Of a stretch of DNA of 64,000 nucleotides, positions 34,010-43,031 are shown one piece after another (position 1 is the stretch's first letter; each line of letters begins with the position of its first letter). This stretch comes from DASUPK01 sp963819715 (GTDB taxonomy: Bacteria; Actinomycetota; Thermoleophilia; Solirubrobacterales; 70-9). The stretch covers positions 1-64,000 of the forward strand of contig CAWFXE010000001.1 in the NCBI GenBank assembly GCA_963819715.1, in the 5' to 3' direction. The notes under the pieces are model-generated. The model searched no databases, was not told the DNA's origin, and saw only the letters and a list, made by a program, of their open reading frames with translations. Both the position numbers and the translations under genes were made by a program.

Positions 34010-34678
34010 ATGCCAGCCGACTACGTCGCGATCATCACCGACGGGAATGGGCGCTGGGCTCAACAGCGTGACCTGCCCGTCATCGAGGGCCACCAGGCGG
34101 GCGCCGATGTCGTCAAGGCGCGGTTGCGCGACGCCGCGGAGTTCGGCATCAAGGAGCTCACGGTCTATTCCTTCTCGACCGAGAACTGGACCAGGCCCAA
34201 GGAGGAGGTCGACGGTCTGATGGCGATGTTCGCCGAGCGCATCGATCGCGAGACGCCCGAGCTCGACGAGGAGGGCGTGCGGATGCGCTTCATCGGGCGC
34301 CGCGAGGGCATCTCGGAGGAGCTCACCGGCCGCATGGACTGGGCCGAGGAGAAGACCGACGCGAACGACCGCATCACCCTGTTCGTCGCCTTCAACTACG
34401 GAGGCCGGGCCGAGATCCTCGACGCCGCCGCGGCCTACGAGGGGGGCGGCGAGGAAGAATTCGAAAGCCACCTCTACGCGCCCGAGATGCACGAGCCGGA
34501 CCTGCTCGTCCGAACGTCCGGCGAGCAGCGGATCTCCAACTACCTGCTCTGGCAGTGCGCGTACTCGGAGTTCGTCTTCCGCGATGAGCTCTGGCCCGAC
34601 TTCACACGGGAGGCCTTCGAGGCGTCCCTCGCCGAGTACGAGGAACGCCAGCGGCGCTTCGGAGCGCGAGAGAAATGA
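34010..34678 (+). CDS. uppS: isoprenyl transferase (undecaprenyl diphosphate synthase type)
   Basis: A 222-residue cis-prenyltransferase that makes the C55 (or shorter) lipid carrier. The catalytic block is AIITDGNGRWAQQRDLP (Asp11), with GHQAGADVVK, LTVYSFSTENWTRPKEEV and LLVRTSGEQRISNYLLWQ. Actinobacteria often have two such enzymes of different chain length; the product cannot be told here. It overlaps cdsA by four bases (ATGA). Confidence 0.92.
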   Translation: MPADYVAIITDGNGRWAQQRDLPVIEGHQAGADVVKARLRDAAEFGIKELTVYSFSTENWTRPKEEVDGLMAMFAERIDRETPELDEEGVRMRFIGRREGISEELTGRMDWAEEKTDANDRITLFVAFNYGGRAEILDAAAAYEGGGEEEFESHLYAPEMHEPDLLVRTSGEQRISNYLLWQCAYSEFVFRDELWPDFTREAFEASLAEYEERQRRFGAREK

Positions 34679-35598
34679 TCGAGGACATCGACCCGTTCCC
34701 GGAGGAGGAGCGACCGCTCGACGAGCCGGAGATCGTGGCCCGGCGAATGGAGGAGGAGCCCGGAGGCGGATCCGGCGGGAGGTTCAGCCGGTTCGTCCCC
34801 AAGATGTCGGAGACGACCGCGCGGGTCGTCGTCGCGATTCCGTGGATCATCTTCGCGATCGCGATCGTCGGTGCCGGCGGCCTTCTGTTCACGATCGCCC
34901 TCGTCGTACTCGCGATCCTCGGCCTGCGGGAGTTCTTCCGCATGGCGGAGCCCGAGCAGCCGATCATGCTTCCCGCCTACGCCGTCACCGCCGGGATGGT
35001 GATCGCCGCCCACTACGGCAGCGCCTTCCAGATCCTGCTCGTCTTTGCCGCGATCTTCCCGCTGGCCTTCGCGTTCGCCGCCGCCCGGCGCTCGCACGAG
35101 GCGATCACGATCTCGATCGCCATGACCATCCTGGGCGTCGCCTGGATGGGCATCGGCTTCTCGCACGCCGTCCTGCTCCGGGACCTACCGCTGCACGGCG
35201 GCGCCCTGCTGATCGACGTGCTGGTGGCGACCTTCCTCGGCGACACCGCCGCCTACGCCGCGGGGCGCCTCTTCGGCTCCCGGAAGATCACGCCGCGAAT
35301 CTCGCCGAACAAGACGCTCGAGGGCGGAATCGGCGGTTTCATCGGCGCGACCATGGGCTTCTGGTTCGCCGGCCTGTATCAGGACTGGCTGCCCGGCATC
35401 GACGCCCTCTTGATGGGAATGGCGATCGGCGTGATCGCGCCGGTCGGAGACCTGTTCGCCTCCTTGATCAAGCGCGATCTCGGCGTCAAGGACACGGGCC
35501 GCCTCTTCGGTCCCCACGGAGGCCTGATCGACCGCCTCGACGCGGTGCTCTTCACGGTAGTCGTCGGGTACTACCTGTCGGTCGCGTTCGTCTACTAG
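34675..35598 (+). CDS. cdsA: phosphatidate cytidylyltransferase
   Basis: A 307-residue integral membrane enzyme that makes CDP-diacylglycerol from phosphatidate and CTP. Seven to eight hydrophobic segments follow an acidic cytoplasmic N-terminus of about 40 residues (EDIDPFPEEERPLDEPEIVA). The CDS signature is near the C-terminus: LIKRDLGVKDTGRLFGPHGG, LIDRLDAVLF. SPNKTLEGGIGGFIGA is also conserved. It sits in the normal uppS-cdsA-dxr order; pgsA at 48.7 kb would use its product. Confidence 0.95.
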   Translation: MIEDIDPFPEEERPLDEPEIVARRMEEEPGGGSGGRFSRFVPKMSETTARVVVAIPWIIFAIAIVGAGGLLFTIALVVLAILGLREFFRMAEPEQPIMLPAYAVTAGMVIAAHYGSAFQILLVFAAIFPLAFAFAAARRSHEAITISIAMTILGVAWMGIGFSHAVLLRDLPLHGGALLIDVLVATFLGDTAAYAAGRLFGSRKITPRISPNKTLEGGIGGFIGATMGFWFAGLYQDWLPGIDALLMGMAIGVIAPVGDLFASLIKRDLGVKDTGRLFGPHGGLIDRLDAVLFTVVVGYYLSVAFVY

Positions 35599-35601
35599 CG
35601 C

Positions 35602-36396
35602 TCAGAGGCGCTTTCGCGACTTCACCGAGCAGACCGTGAGGTCGGCGGGCGCGCCTGGAGCCGACAACTCGCGGGAGTGGCCGAACTTGAAGCTGCGGCC
35701 GTCGAGCTCCTCGCGGACGGGCTCCGAGATCAGAACCTCCCCGCCCTCGGCGCAGTCGCCGACACGCGCGGCGATGTTGACGTCGACGCCCAGGAAGTCG
35801 CCCTTCACCTTGCGCGGCGTGCCGCGGTGGACGCCGGCGCGCTGGGAGGGGCGGTAGTCCTCCACCTCGATCTTCTCGATCTCACGCTGCGCGTCGAGGG
35901 CCGCCCTAACCGCCTGCTTCGAGTCGCTGAAGACCGCCATTGCGCCGTCGCCCAGCCGCTTGACGATCGCCCCCTTGTTGTGCGAGATCGCCTTCTGCTC
36001 GACATCGCCGACCTGGCGCAGGACCTCGAGCGCTGCCTCATCGCCCGCTTCCAGAGCCCAATCCGAGAAGCCGACCAGGTCGGTGAACAGGATCGCGACG
36101 TCTGCCGTTCCCTGCCGGCGCCGCTGAGCTTCTGACAGCGCGTGCCACGCCTGCAGCGCGCCCTTGCCGATCTCGCGCATCGTGCTGGGGCCCTCGGGCT
36201 GGACCTCCTCGACCAGTCGCTGCATCGGCTCGGGCATCTCCGAGGTCTCGGGCTCGCCGCCGGGGATCAACCTGCGTAGGAATTTCGCAGTGGCGACGAG
36301 CTGCGGATTCGCGTCCGTTCGGCGGACGACATCGCGGATCCCCTCCGCATCGAGCGAGGGATCGGCCTTGTTGCGCCTGCGCCTACTACGTGCCAT
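35602..36396 (-). CDS. class III adenylate/guanylate cyclase
   Basis: A 264-residue soluble protein. The catalytic domain (about residues 95-260) has the first metal Asp in ILFTDLVGFSDWAL, the second in KRLGDGAMAVFSD, and GDFLGVDVNIAARVGDCAEG containing the transition-state Asn and Arg. There is no N-terminal sensor domain beyond about 90 helical residues. The start MARSRRRRNKADP gives a basic N-terminus. It lies head-to-head between cdsA and a small secreted-protein gene, interrupting the cdsA-dxr order. Substrate-selecting residues were not resolved, so cAMP versus cGMP is open. Confidence 0.85.
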   Translation of the reverse strand: MARSRRRRNKADPSLDAEGIRDVVRRTDANPQLVATAKFLRRLIPGGEPETSEMPEPMQRLVEEVQPEGPSTMREIGKGALQAWHALSEAQRRRQGTADVAILFTDLVGFSDWALEAGDEAALEVLRQVGDVEQKAISHNKGAIVKRLGDGAMAVFSDSKQAVRAALDAQREIEKIEVEDYRPSQRAGVHRGTPRKVKGDFLGVDVNIAARVGDCAEGGEVLISEPVREELDGRSFKFGHSRELSAPGAPADLTVCSVKSRKRL

Positions 36397-36482
36397 GAAT
36401 GCATCCTCGCAAGGCCGCAACTTCTCGGCCTCATGCTGTTTCGTCAGCGAACGCTCAAAAACCTGAAAGGGAGTGGTTCTGG

Positions 36483-37004
36483 ATGAAGAAGCTGTTCAGC
36501 CACCGGCCCTCTGCCGGCGCCGTGATCGGGTTCATCGCCCTCTGCGTGGCGCTAGGCGGAGGCGCGTACGCGGCAACGAGCAAGAAGAAGATCGAATACA
36601 AGGGCCTCAGTAAGGACGCCCGCCTGAAGGCGCTGGGCGTCGGCTCCACCAACGCCCAGACCGGCACCACGCCGTGTGACCCGACGAGCACGACGTTCCT
36701 CAAGTGCACCTCGGTGGACGTCAATGGCTCCACAGGCTTCCCGCGCAAGTACCTGGTGGTCGTCGACGGCACCATCGACGGCGACGGCGCCATCGCCGAC
36801 GGCGTCTGTCACATCGACGTCGACGGGCTGGAGGTCACCGGCACCAAGACAGCTGTCCGGACGGAAGGCCCGATCGAGTCGTTCGGCATCAACATCGTCA
36901 CCACCCCGCAGGGCGGCAAGCACAACATCGCCCTGAGCTGCAACGAAACCACGGGTGACCTGAAGGTCTCGCAGTTCGAGCTCTCGGCTGTTCAGGTTCG
37001 ATAG
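36483..37004 (+). CDS. exported hypothetical protein with VALGGGAYAA-type N-terminus
   Basis: A 173-residue protein. The start MKKLFSHRPSAGAVIG is chosen for the RBS AAAGGGAG just upstream. The N-terminus has a basic region and the hydrophobic segment GAVIGFIALCVALGGGAYAA, a motif I associate with exported proteins in Thermoleophilia, followed by SKKKIEYKGLSKDARL. The rest is predicted beta-rich with four cysteines (TTPCDP, LKCTSV, VCHIDV, LSCNET) that could form two disulphides outside. No domain recognised. A strong terminator follows. Confidence 0.6.
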   Translation: MKKLFSHRPSAGAVIGFIALCVALGGGAYAATSKKKIEYKGLSKDARLKALGVGSTNAQTGTTPCDPTSTTFLKCTSVDVNGSTGFPRKYLVVVDGTIDGDGAIADGVCHIDVDGLEVTGTKTAVRTEGPIESFGINIVTTPQGGKHNIALSCNETTGDLKVSQFELSAVQVR

Positions 37005-37022
37005 CTCCAGCATGAAGACGCC

Positions 37023-37055
37023 AACGGGAGGCCTTCGGGCCTCCCGTTTTCGTTT
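37023..37055 (+). terminator. Rho-independent terminator
   Basis: An 11-pair stem AACGGGAGGCC / GGCCTCCCGTT closed by a very stable UUCG loop (37034-37037), then TTTTCGTTT. It separates the secreted-protein gene from dxr. Confidence 0.88.
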
Positions 37056-37090
37056 ACGGCCCGTTTGAGGTGACACCTACACTGGGCGCC

Positions 37091-38236
37091 GTGAAGCGAG
37101 TGCTGATACTCGGATCGACGGGGTCGATCGGCACCCAGGCGCTCGAGGTGATCGGGGCGTCCGACGACCTCCAGGTGGCCGGGCTGTCCGCCGACTCCAG
37201 CTGGGAGCGGGTCCTCGCCCAGGCGCGCGACCACGGCGTACCGGCGGTTGCCCTGGCCGATCCCGCTTCAGCCGAGCGGGCCTCCGACGCGTGGGGTGGC
37301 CGCGTACTCGCCGGCGAGGAGGGCATCCGCGAGCTGATCGCAGAGTCCAAGCCCGACCTCGTCCTGAACGCGGTGGTCGGCGCCGCCGGGCTCGGCCCGA
37401 CGATCGTCGCGCTCACCGAGGGCATCGACCTGGCCCTCGCGAACAAGGAGAGTCTCGTGATCGGCGGCGAGCTGGTCACGGCGCTCTCGGAGGCCACCGA
37501 AGCGCGCATCCTCCCGGTCGACTCCGAGCACTCGGCCCTCTTCCAGCTGATCGGCGCCGAGCCCCCGGGCACGGTCGAACGGCTGGTGCTGACGGCCTCC
37601 GGCGGCCCCTTCCGCGGCCGGACTGACCTCTCCGGGGTCAGCGCCGAGGAGGCTCTTGCGCACCCGACCTGGGAGATGGGCGGCCGGATCACGATCGACT
37701 CGGCCACCCTGATGAACAAAGGCTTCGAGATGATCGAGGCGCATCACCTCTTCGGCGTCCCTTACGAGCGGATCGACGTAGTCGTGCACCCGCAGTCGAT
37801 CATCCACTCGCTGATCCACCTGAACGATGGCGCCTCGCTCGCCCATCTCGGCTATCCGGACATGAAGGTGCCCATCTCCTATGCGTTGCAGCACCCCGAG
37901 CGCGCCGACGTGGACGTGCCGACGCTCGACCTGGCGAGCATCGGACAGCTCACCTTCGAGCAGCCCGACCTGGAGACCTTCGCCTGCCTGCGGCTCGCGC
38001 GGGAGGCTGGCGAGGCGGGCGGGATCGCGCCGTGCGTGCTGAACGCCGCCGACGAGGTGGCTGTCGAAGCCTTCCTCGCCAAGCGGATCCCATTCACCGG
38101 CATCCCGGAGGTCATCGAGAGCACCCTTAGGGCCCTCCCCGGCCGCCCCGTTCGCCACTTCGAGGACCTCTTCGACGTCGACGAGGCCGCCCGGGAGCAT
38201 GCTCGCGGAGTGATCGAGGGCCTGGCCGTAGCGTGA
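37091..38236 (+). CDS. dxr: 1-deoxy-D-xylulose 5-phosphate reductoisomerase
   Basis: A 381-residue NADPH enzyme of the non-mevalonate isoprenoid pathway. The GTG at 37091 gives the normal start VKRVLILGSTGSIGTQALEV (NADPH loop); a GTG seven codons upstream is rejected because it lies too close to the terminator. Metal and substrate sites are in PVDSEHSALFQ, TASGGPFRGR and MGGRITIDSATLMNKGFE. IspG of the same pathway is encoded 6 kb on. It overlaps rseP by four bases. Confidence 0.95.
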   Translation: MKRVLILGSTGSIGTQALEVIGASDDLQVAGLSADSSWERVLAQARDHGVPAVALADPASAERASDAWGGRVLAGEEGIRELIAESKPDLVLNAVVGAAGLGPTIVALTEGIDLALANKESLVIGGELVTALSEATEARILPVDSEHSALFQLIGAEPPGTVERLVLTASGGPFRGRTDLSGVSAEEALAHPTWEMGGRITIDSATLMNKGFEMIEAHHLFGVPYERIDVVVHPQSIIHSLIHLNDGASLAHLGYPDMKVPISYALQHPERADVDVPTLDLASIGQLTFEQPDLETFACLRLAREAGEAGGIAPCVLNAADEVAVEAFLAKRIPFTGIPEVIESTLRALPGRPVRHFEDLFDVDEAAREHARGVIEGLAVA

Positions 38237-39438
38237 CCTGGGTCCTGGTGGTCCTCGGCTTCTCCGCGCTGATCATCCTCCACGAGGGCGGGCACTTCGC
38301 GGTCGCCAAGTTGACCGGAATGCGCGTCGAGCGGTTCTTCCTCTTCTTCCCGCCGAAGCTGTGGAGCATCAAGCGGGGCGAGACGGAGTACGGCATCGGC
38401 ATGATCCCCCTCGGCGGCTTCGTGAAGATCACCGGGATGAACCCCGAGGAGCTCGAGGACGCGGAGGCCACCTCGGGGGATGCCGGTCGCGACACGCCCG
38501 AGGGCCTGCTCGAGCGGGTCGAATCAGCCGGGCAGGATCCATCCGAGCGGGAGGTCCTGACGCCCGAAGTGCTCAAGCGGGCGTACTACAACCAGCCGGT
38601 CTGGAAACGAGTCGTGGTGATCGCGGCGGGACCCGTCGTCAACATCGTCCTGGCGTTCGTGATCCTCTTCGGCCTCGCGTTCAGCCTGAACCAGGTGACC
38701 GGCCCGGATCTGAAGGTCGCGGAGCTGACCAAGGACTCCGCGGCGGCCGGGCAGCTGAAGCCGGGAGACAAGGTCGTCTCGATCGACGGGCATACGTTCG
38801 ACAATCTCAACGGCAACGATCGAGCCGACGAGTTCCGCAACCAGATCGGCTCGCACAAGTGCTCCGGCGATCCGACGACGGGCTGCCAGGCGACCACGCC
38901 CGTCACGATGGTCGTCGCCAGGAACGGCCGGCAGGTCCCTCTCCAGATCACACCGCGCTACGACTCCGGCGCGCAGCAGGTGCTCCTCGGGGTCCGGTTC
39001 GAGCCAACCGCGGTAACCCCGATCAACACACCGTCTCAGGCGGCGGTTTATGCGGGCAACACGATGTGGCTGATCACGTCCAAAACGGTGTCGGCGATCT
39101 CTCGGATCTTCCTGCCGAAGGAACGCAAGCAGCTCTCGGGGCCCGTGGGCAGCTCGAGGGCGCTGAACGAGGCGATCGGCTTCGGGCCCAAGGAGGGCCT
39201 GTTCATCCTCGCCCTGATCAGCCTCTCGCTCGGCATCATCAACCTCTTCCCGTTCCTCCCGCTCGACGGCGGCCACATCTTCTGGAGCCTGGTGGAGAAG
39301 CTGCGCGGGGAGCGGGTCCCGTTCTTCGTGATCGAGCGGGCAAGCGCCATCGGATTCCTGCTGATCATGCTGCTGATGGTCGTCGGCCTCAGCAATGACC
39401 TGGGGCGGCTGGGCAACGATGCCCTGAATCCCAAGTAG
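38233..39438 (+). CDS. rseP: RseP-type site-2 intramembrane metalloprotease
   Basis: A 401-residue membrane protease. The zinc site HEGGH is at residues 17-21 (LIILHEGGHFAVAKL), the second motif is the LDG of FPFLPLDGGHIFW, and a PDZ domain lies between (about residues 160-260: GQLKPGDKVVSIDGHTFDN). One insertion relative to E. coli RseP carries two Cys (HKCSGD, GCQATT) that could be paired outside. It cleaves membrane-bound anti-sigma factors or signal peptides in relatives. The GTG start overlaps the dxr end. Confidence 0.92.
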   Translation: MTWVLVVLGFSALIILHEGGHFAVAKLTGMRVERFFLFFPPKLWSIKRGETEYGIGMIPLGGFVKITGMNPEELEDAEATSGDAGRDTPEGLLERVESAGQDPSEREVLTPEVLKRAYYNQPVWKRVVVIAAGPVVNIVLAFVILFGLAFSLNQVTGPDLKVAELTKDSAAAGQLKPGDKVVSIDGHTFDNLNGNDRADEFRNQIGSHKCSGDPTTGCQATTPVTMVVARNGRQVPLQITPRYDSGAQQVLLGVRFEPTAVTPINTPSQAAVYAGNTMWLITSKTVSAISRIFLPKERKQLSGPVGSSRALNEAIGFGPKEGLFILALISLSLGIINLFPFLPLDGGHIFWSLVEKLRGERVPFFVIERASAIGFLLIMLLMVVGLSNDLGRLGNDALNPK

Positions 39439-39504
39439 AGCGGACCCACGGCCGCCGCTGGTGTAGCGTTTTCGGGCAGGTTTCCTAGGAGAGGAGAGCG
39501 TGCG

Positions 39505-41319
39505 GTGGAGGTAACGACTTCGGAGCGCCATGCGAGCGGTGGGGAGGGCCCCGAGCTGCCTGCCGAGAATCTCGTCAAGGCGTTCTACGGGGTGGTCGAT
39601 CGGCTGGGCGACGACCTCGCGATCCGCGATGAGGCGCGTGAGAAGGAGCTCAGCTGGAACGAGCTCCGCGCCGTCATGCACAGGATCGCGGGAGGCCTGG
39701 CGAACCTCGGGGTGAAGAAGGGCGACACCGTCGCGATCATGCTGGGCAACCGCTGGGAGTTCATCCCCACGGATCTGGCGGCCGTCTCCCTGGGTGCGGT
39801 CCCCTTCTCGATCTACCAGACCTACGCTCCGGGCCAGATCCAGTACCTGCTCCAGGATGCCGAGACGAAGCTGGTGATCACCGAGCAGGCGTACCTCGAC
39901 AACATCAACGAGGCGCGCAAGGACCTGCCGAACCTCGAGCACGTGATCGTCGTCGACAGCGACGACGGCGACCACACCCTCGATGACCTGATGGAGATGG
40001 ATCCGGAGTTCGATCCAGCCGAGTTCGTCGAGCAGGTCGGCCCCGACGACCTGCTGACGCTGATCTACACCTCCGGGACCACCGGCCCGCCCAAGGGCGT
40101 GCAGCTCACGCACCGCAACCTCCTCTTCGCCGTCGCGACCGCGGACGAGCTGATCGACCTGCCGGAGCGCGGAGCCAAGGTGATCTCGTGGCTGCCCGCC
40201 GCGCACGTCGCGGAGCGGAACGCCCACTACTACCTGCCGGTGACCAAGGGCGTGTCCGTCACCGTCTGCTCGGATCCCCGGCGCATCGCCGAGTTCCTTC
40301 CCAAGGTGAGGCCGACGTGGTTCTTCGCGGTCCCGCGGATCTTCGAGAAGCTGAAGGCCGGCCTCGAGGCGATGCTCGCCGGACTGCCCGATGAGCAGCG
40401 GGAGCCCGCGCAGAGGGGCCTCGAGGCAGCGCTCCAGAAGGTTCGCCTCGAGCAGGCCGGGGAGGATGTCCCGGCCGAGATCGCCGAGGCCGCCGCCCAG
40501 GCGGACGAGCAGATGTTCTCCGGGCTGCGCAAGCAGTTGGGGCTGGACGAGGCCCTGGCTGTCAACGCGGGCGCGGCGCCGACCCCCGTCGAGGTGCTCG
40601 AGTTCTTCCACGCGATCGGGATTCCGATCGGGGAGCTCTGGGGCATGTCGGAGACCTGCGGGCTCGGGACCATCAACCCGCCGGACCGGATCAAGCTTGG
40701 AACCGTCGGGCCGCCGACCCCGGGCGTCGAGATACGGCTCGACGACGACGGCGAGGTCCTGGTCAAGGCCGACTGCGTGATGCCCGGCTACCGCAAGCTG
40801 CCAGAGAAGAACGAGGAGGCGTTCACCGATGACGGCTGGCTGCGGACCGGCGACATCGGCGAGATCGATGAGGACGGCTACCTCAAGATCGTCGACCGCA
40901 AGAAGGAGCTGATCATCAACGCCGCCGGCAAGAACATGTCACCGGCGAACATCGAGGCGTATCTGAAGACTGCGAGTCCGCTGATCGGCCAGGCGGTGAC
41001 GATCGGCAACGGGCGGCCGTTCAACACCGCGCTGATCGTGCTCGACCCGGATTTCGCCCCCGTCTGGGCCTCCCAGAACGGGCTCGAGGGACGCTCGCTC
41101 GAGGAGCTGGCGGGAGAGGAAACGGCACGCGACGCGGTCCAGGCGGCGGTCGACGAGGCGAACGAGAAGATGGCTCGTGTGGAGCAGATCAAGAAGTTCA
41201 CGATCCTGCCCGAGCCCTGGGAGCCCGGGGGCGACGAGCTGACGCCGACGATGAAGTTGAAGCGAAAGCCCATCGACGAGAAGTACGCCGAGGAGATCGA
41301 GGCGCTCTACCAGCGCTGA
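39505..41319 (+). CDS. AMP-forming long-chain acyl-CoA synthetase family
   Basis: A 604-residue adenylate-forming enzyme that activates a carboxylic acid. The P-loop-like motif is LIYTSGTTGPPKGVQLTHRN, the acyl-adenylate motif is GELWGMSETCGLG, the hinge is DGWLRTGDIGEIDEDGYLKI, and the C-terminal lysine region is TPTMKLKRKPI. It resembles FadD15/AMP-binding long-chain ligases. A GAGAGGAGAG ribosome-binding site precedes the GTG start. It follows rseP in the same direction but after a 66-base gap. Confidence 0.88.
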   Translation: MEVTTSERHASGGEGPELPAENLVKAFYGVVDRLGDDLAIRDEAREKELSWNELRAVMHRIAGGLANLGVKKGDTVAIMLGNRWEFIPTDLAAVSLGAVPFSIYQTYAPGQIQYLLQDAETKLVITEQAYLDNINEARKDLPNLEHVIVVDSDDGDHTLDDLMEMDPEFDPAEFVEQVGPDDLLTLIYTSGTTGPPKGVQLTHRNLLFAVATADELIDLPERGAKVISWLPAAHVAERNAHYYLPVTKGVSVTVCSDPRRIAEFLPKVRPTWFFAVPRIFEKLKAGLEAMLAGLPDEQREPAQRGLEAALQKVRLEQAGEDVPAEIAEAAAQADEQMFSGLRKQLGLDEALAVNAGAAPTPVEVLEFFHAIGIPIGELWGMSETCGLGTINPPDRIKLGTVGPPTPGVEIRLDDDGEVLVKADCVMPGYRKLPEKNEEAFTDDGWLRTGDIGEIDEDGYLKIVDRKKELIINAAGKNMSPANIEAYLKTASPLIGQAVTIGNGRPFNTALIVLDPDFAPVWASQNGLEGRSLEELAGEETARDAVQAAVDEANEKMARVEQIKKFTILPEPWEPGGDELTPTMKLKRKPIDEKYAEEIEALYQR

Positions 41320-41322
41320 CCC

Positions 41323-42234
41323 ATGGATGACGCGATCCGCAGGCGGCGCAGGATGCGCCACCTGCAGGAGCGGCGGCGCCGAGCCGCGATCCGCCGCCGC
41401 AACGCCCTGGCGGTCGCCGCGATCGCGAGCGCCGTGATCGGCGCCATCGTCGGCTCAGGCGCGGGTGGTGGGGACAGCCCAGGCGCCTCTGAGCCGATCC
41501 AGCTGTCCCGGGGCGGCCTCGGGCCGCCCCCCGACACCGGCGACCTCGGCCCGTACAAGAAGCCGGTTCCGATGCTGATGTACCACGTGGTCGCCGATCC
41601 GCCGGCGAGCGCGCATCTGCCGGAGCTCTACGTCGATCCGCACACCTTCAACGAGCAAATGGAGGCGCTCAGCAAGCGGGGATACTCGGGCGTCAGCCTC
41701 AACCAGGTCTACGACGCCTGGTTCAAGGACGGTGAGCTGCCCGCCAAGCCGGTGATCGTCTCCTTCGACGACGGGTATCGCGGTCAGTATCTCTATGCCC
41801 GCCCGGAACTGCGACGGCTCGGCTGGCCGGGAGTGCTCAACCTCCTCGTCCGCACCTACACGGAGCCCGACGGTGAGCTCACGGCTCAAATGGTGAAGCG
41901 GATGATCAACAACGGCTGGGAGCTCGACTCGCACACGATTGACCACCTGGACGTGACCAAGCTGAGCCCGGGCAACCTGCGCCTGGAGATCGGTCACTCC
42001 CGCACGATCCTGCAGCACCGATTCCATCAGCCAGTCAACTTCTTCTGCTACCCGGCTGGCCGCTTCGACGCCCGCGCCGTCCGGGCGGTTCAACGCGCCG
42101 GATACCTCGGAGCGACCACCACCCAGGAGGGCCTCGCCGCAAAGGACGCGATGTACAAGCTGAAGCGAATCCGCGTCGACGGATCGGACGGCGTTGCGGG
42201 ACTGGAGCAGAAGCTCAGCGCCGCCGGCGCGTAG
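41323..42234 (+). CDS. membrane-anchored NodB-type polysaccharide deacetylase
   Basis: A 303-residue protein with a very basic N-terminus (MDDAIRRRRRMRHLQERRRR), one membrane helix (ALAVAAIASAVIGAIVGSGA) and an extracytoplasmic NodB domain. Motifs: MLMYHVV, the catalytic/metal IVSFDDGYRGQYLY, LDSHTIDHLDVTKL (two His ligands) and FFCYPAGRFDARAV. It would deacetylate peptidoglycan or another N-acetylated polymer; the substrate is not defined. It starts four bases after the acyl-CoA ligase stop, so the two are co-transcribed. Confidence 0.85.
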   Translation: MDDAIRRRRRMRHLQERRRRAAIRRRNALAVAAIASAVIGAIVGSGAGGGDSPGASEPIQLSRGGLGPPPDTGDLGPYKKPVPMLMYHVVADPPASAHLPELYVDPHTFNEQMEALSKRGYSGVSLNQVYDAWFKDGELPAKPVIVSFDDGYRGQYLYARPELRRLGWPGVLNLLVRTYTEPDGELTAQMVKRMINNGWELDSHTIDHLDVTKLSPGNLRLEIGHSRTILQHRFHQPVNFFCYPAGRFDARAVRAVQRAGYLGATTTQEGLAAKDAMYKLKRIRVDGSDGVAGLEQKLSAAGA

Positions 42235-42981
42235 CTACTTCCGCTTCTTCTTGCACTTCTTTGCCGCGACCGCAGAGCGCTTGTGCTTCTTGCACTTCTT
42301 CTTCTTCTTCTTCTTCTTGTTTCCGGACGGAGGTGTGGGAGTGCCGGTTGGCCCCCCTGAGGGACCGCAGGCAGTCTCGGTCGGGGCGACCAAGTTGCTG
42401 CGCGGGTTCGGCGAGGTCAGCGAGAAATCGGTCGCACTGTTGTCGCTGTCATCGGTGCTCTCCAGCAGCGTCGGGCATCCCGGCGCGATTGTCCGCCTCA
42501 AGGCCATTCCGGAGCTCAAAGCGCTAGCCGGGCTTCCGGGTGTCCCGGGGAGCGAAGCGCTCGTGCCGGTGCCCCACGAGACACAGTCGACAGGTATCGA
42601 ATCGAAACACGCCGCACCGGCGGCCGAGTTGAGCACGAATCCCGCCTCGGTGAAGTCCGGGCTACCGGGCGCGTTCGTGTCGCCGACCAGGACGGTGCTC
42701 TGGCTGGCGCCATTCGGCACAACGGGCACGGGCGCCAGGGGGAACGTGAACGTGTGAGTCAGGGCCGTGCCGTTGTAGAGCTTGATCGTGTGGCCGCCCA
42801 GGAAGTTCTGTCCCGCGGACCAGGCCTGCAGCTCCACGTAGGAGGTGTCGGCGGCGGACCCAGTGGAGACCTCGCGGATCTTCGTCAGGTGGAAGCTGGC
42901 GCTGGCCGAGGCGGCTACCAGCATCGACGCGAGCACAGCCGCAGTCAGTGCGCACGGGGACGCCCTGGTTGCTCTCCTCAC
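42235..42981 (-). CDS. exported lamin-tail-like protein with poly-lysine tail
   Basis: A 248-residue protein with a clear signal peptide (ALTAAVLASMLVAASASAS, cleavage near residue 29). The mature part, FHLTKIREVSTGSAADTSYV followed by LQAWSAGQNFLGG and TIKLYNGTALTHTF, fits the lamin-tail (LTD) beta fold found in bacterial surface proteins. A low-complexity GGPTGTPTPPSG linker leads to a tail of mostly lysines (KKKKKKKKCKK, then KKCKKKRK). The tail is encoded by CTT-rich DNA on the plus strand. It forms a tandem with the next gene, which ends in the same way. Confidence 0.7.
   Translation of the reverse strand: MRRATRASPCALTAAVLASMLVAASASASFHLTKIREVSTGSAADTSYVELQAWSAGQNFLGGHTIKLYNGTALTHTFTFPLAPVPVVPNGASQSTVLVGDTNAPGSPDFTEAGFVLNSAAGAACFDSIPVDCVSWGTGTSASLPGTPGSPASALSSGMALRRTIAPGCPTLLESTDDSDNSATDFSLTSPNPRSNLVAPTETACGPSGGPTGTPTPPSGNKKKKKKKKCKKHKRSAVAAKKCKKKRK
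42241..42321. repeat. CTT-rich microsatellite encoding a poly-lysine tail
   Basis: A run of CTT/TTC units, longest around 42298-42320, codes the C-terminal lysines of the minus-strand gene. Such runs are prone to slippage and to assembly error. Confidence 0.75.
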
Positions 42982-43031
42982 ACCTGTTGTTACGTGCGAG
43001 GGCGCAATCGGGATCTACCGGCAGTGGCCGG

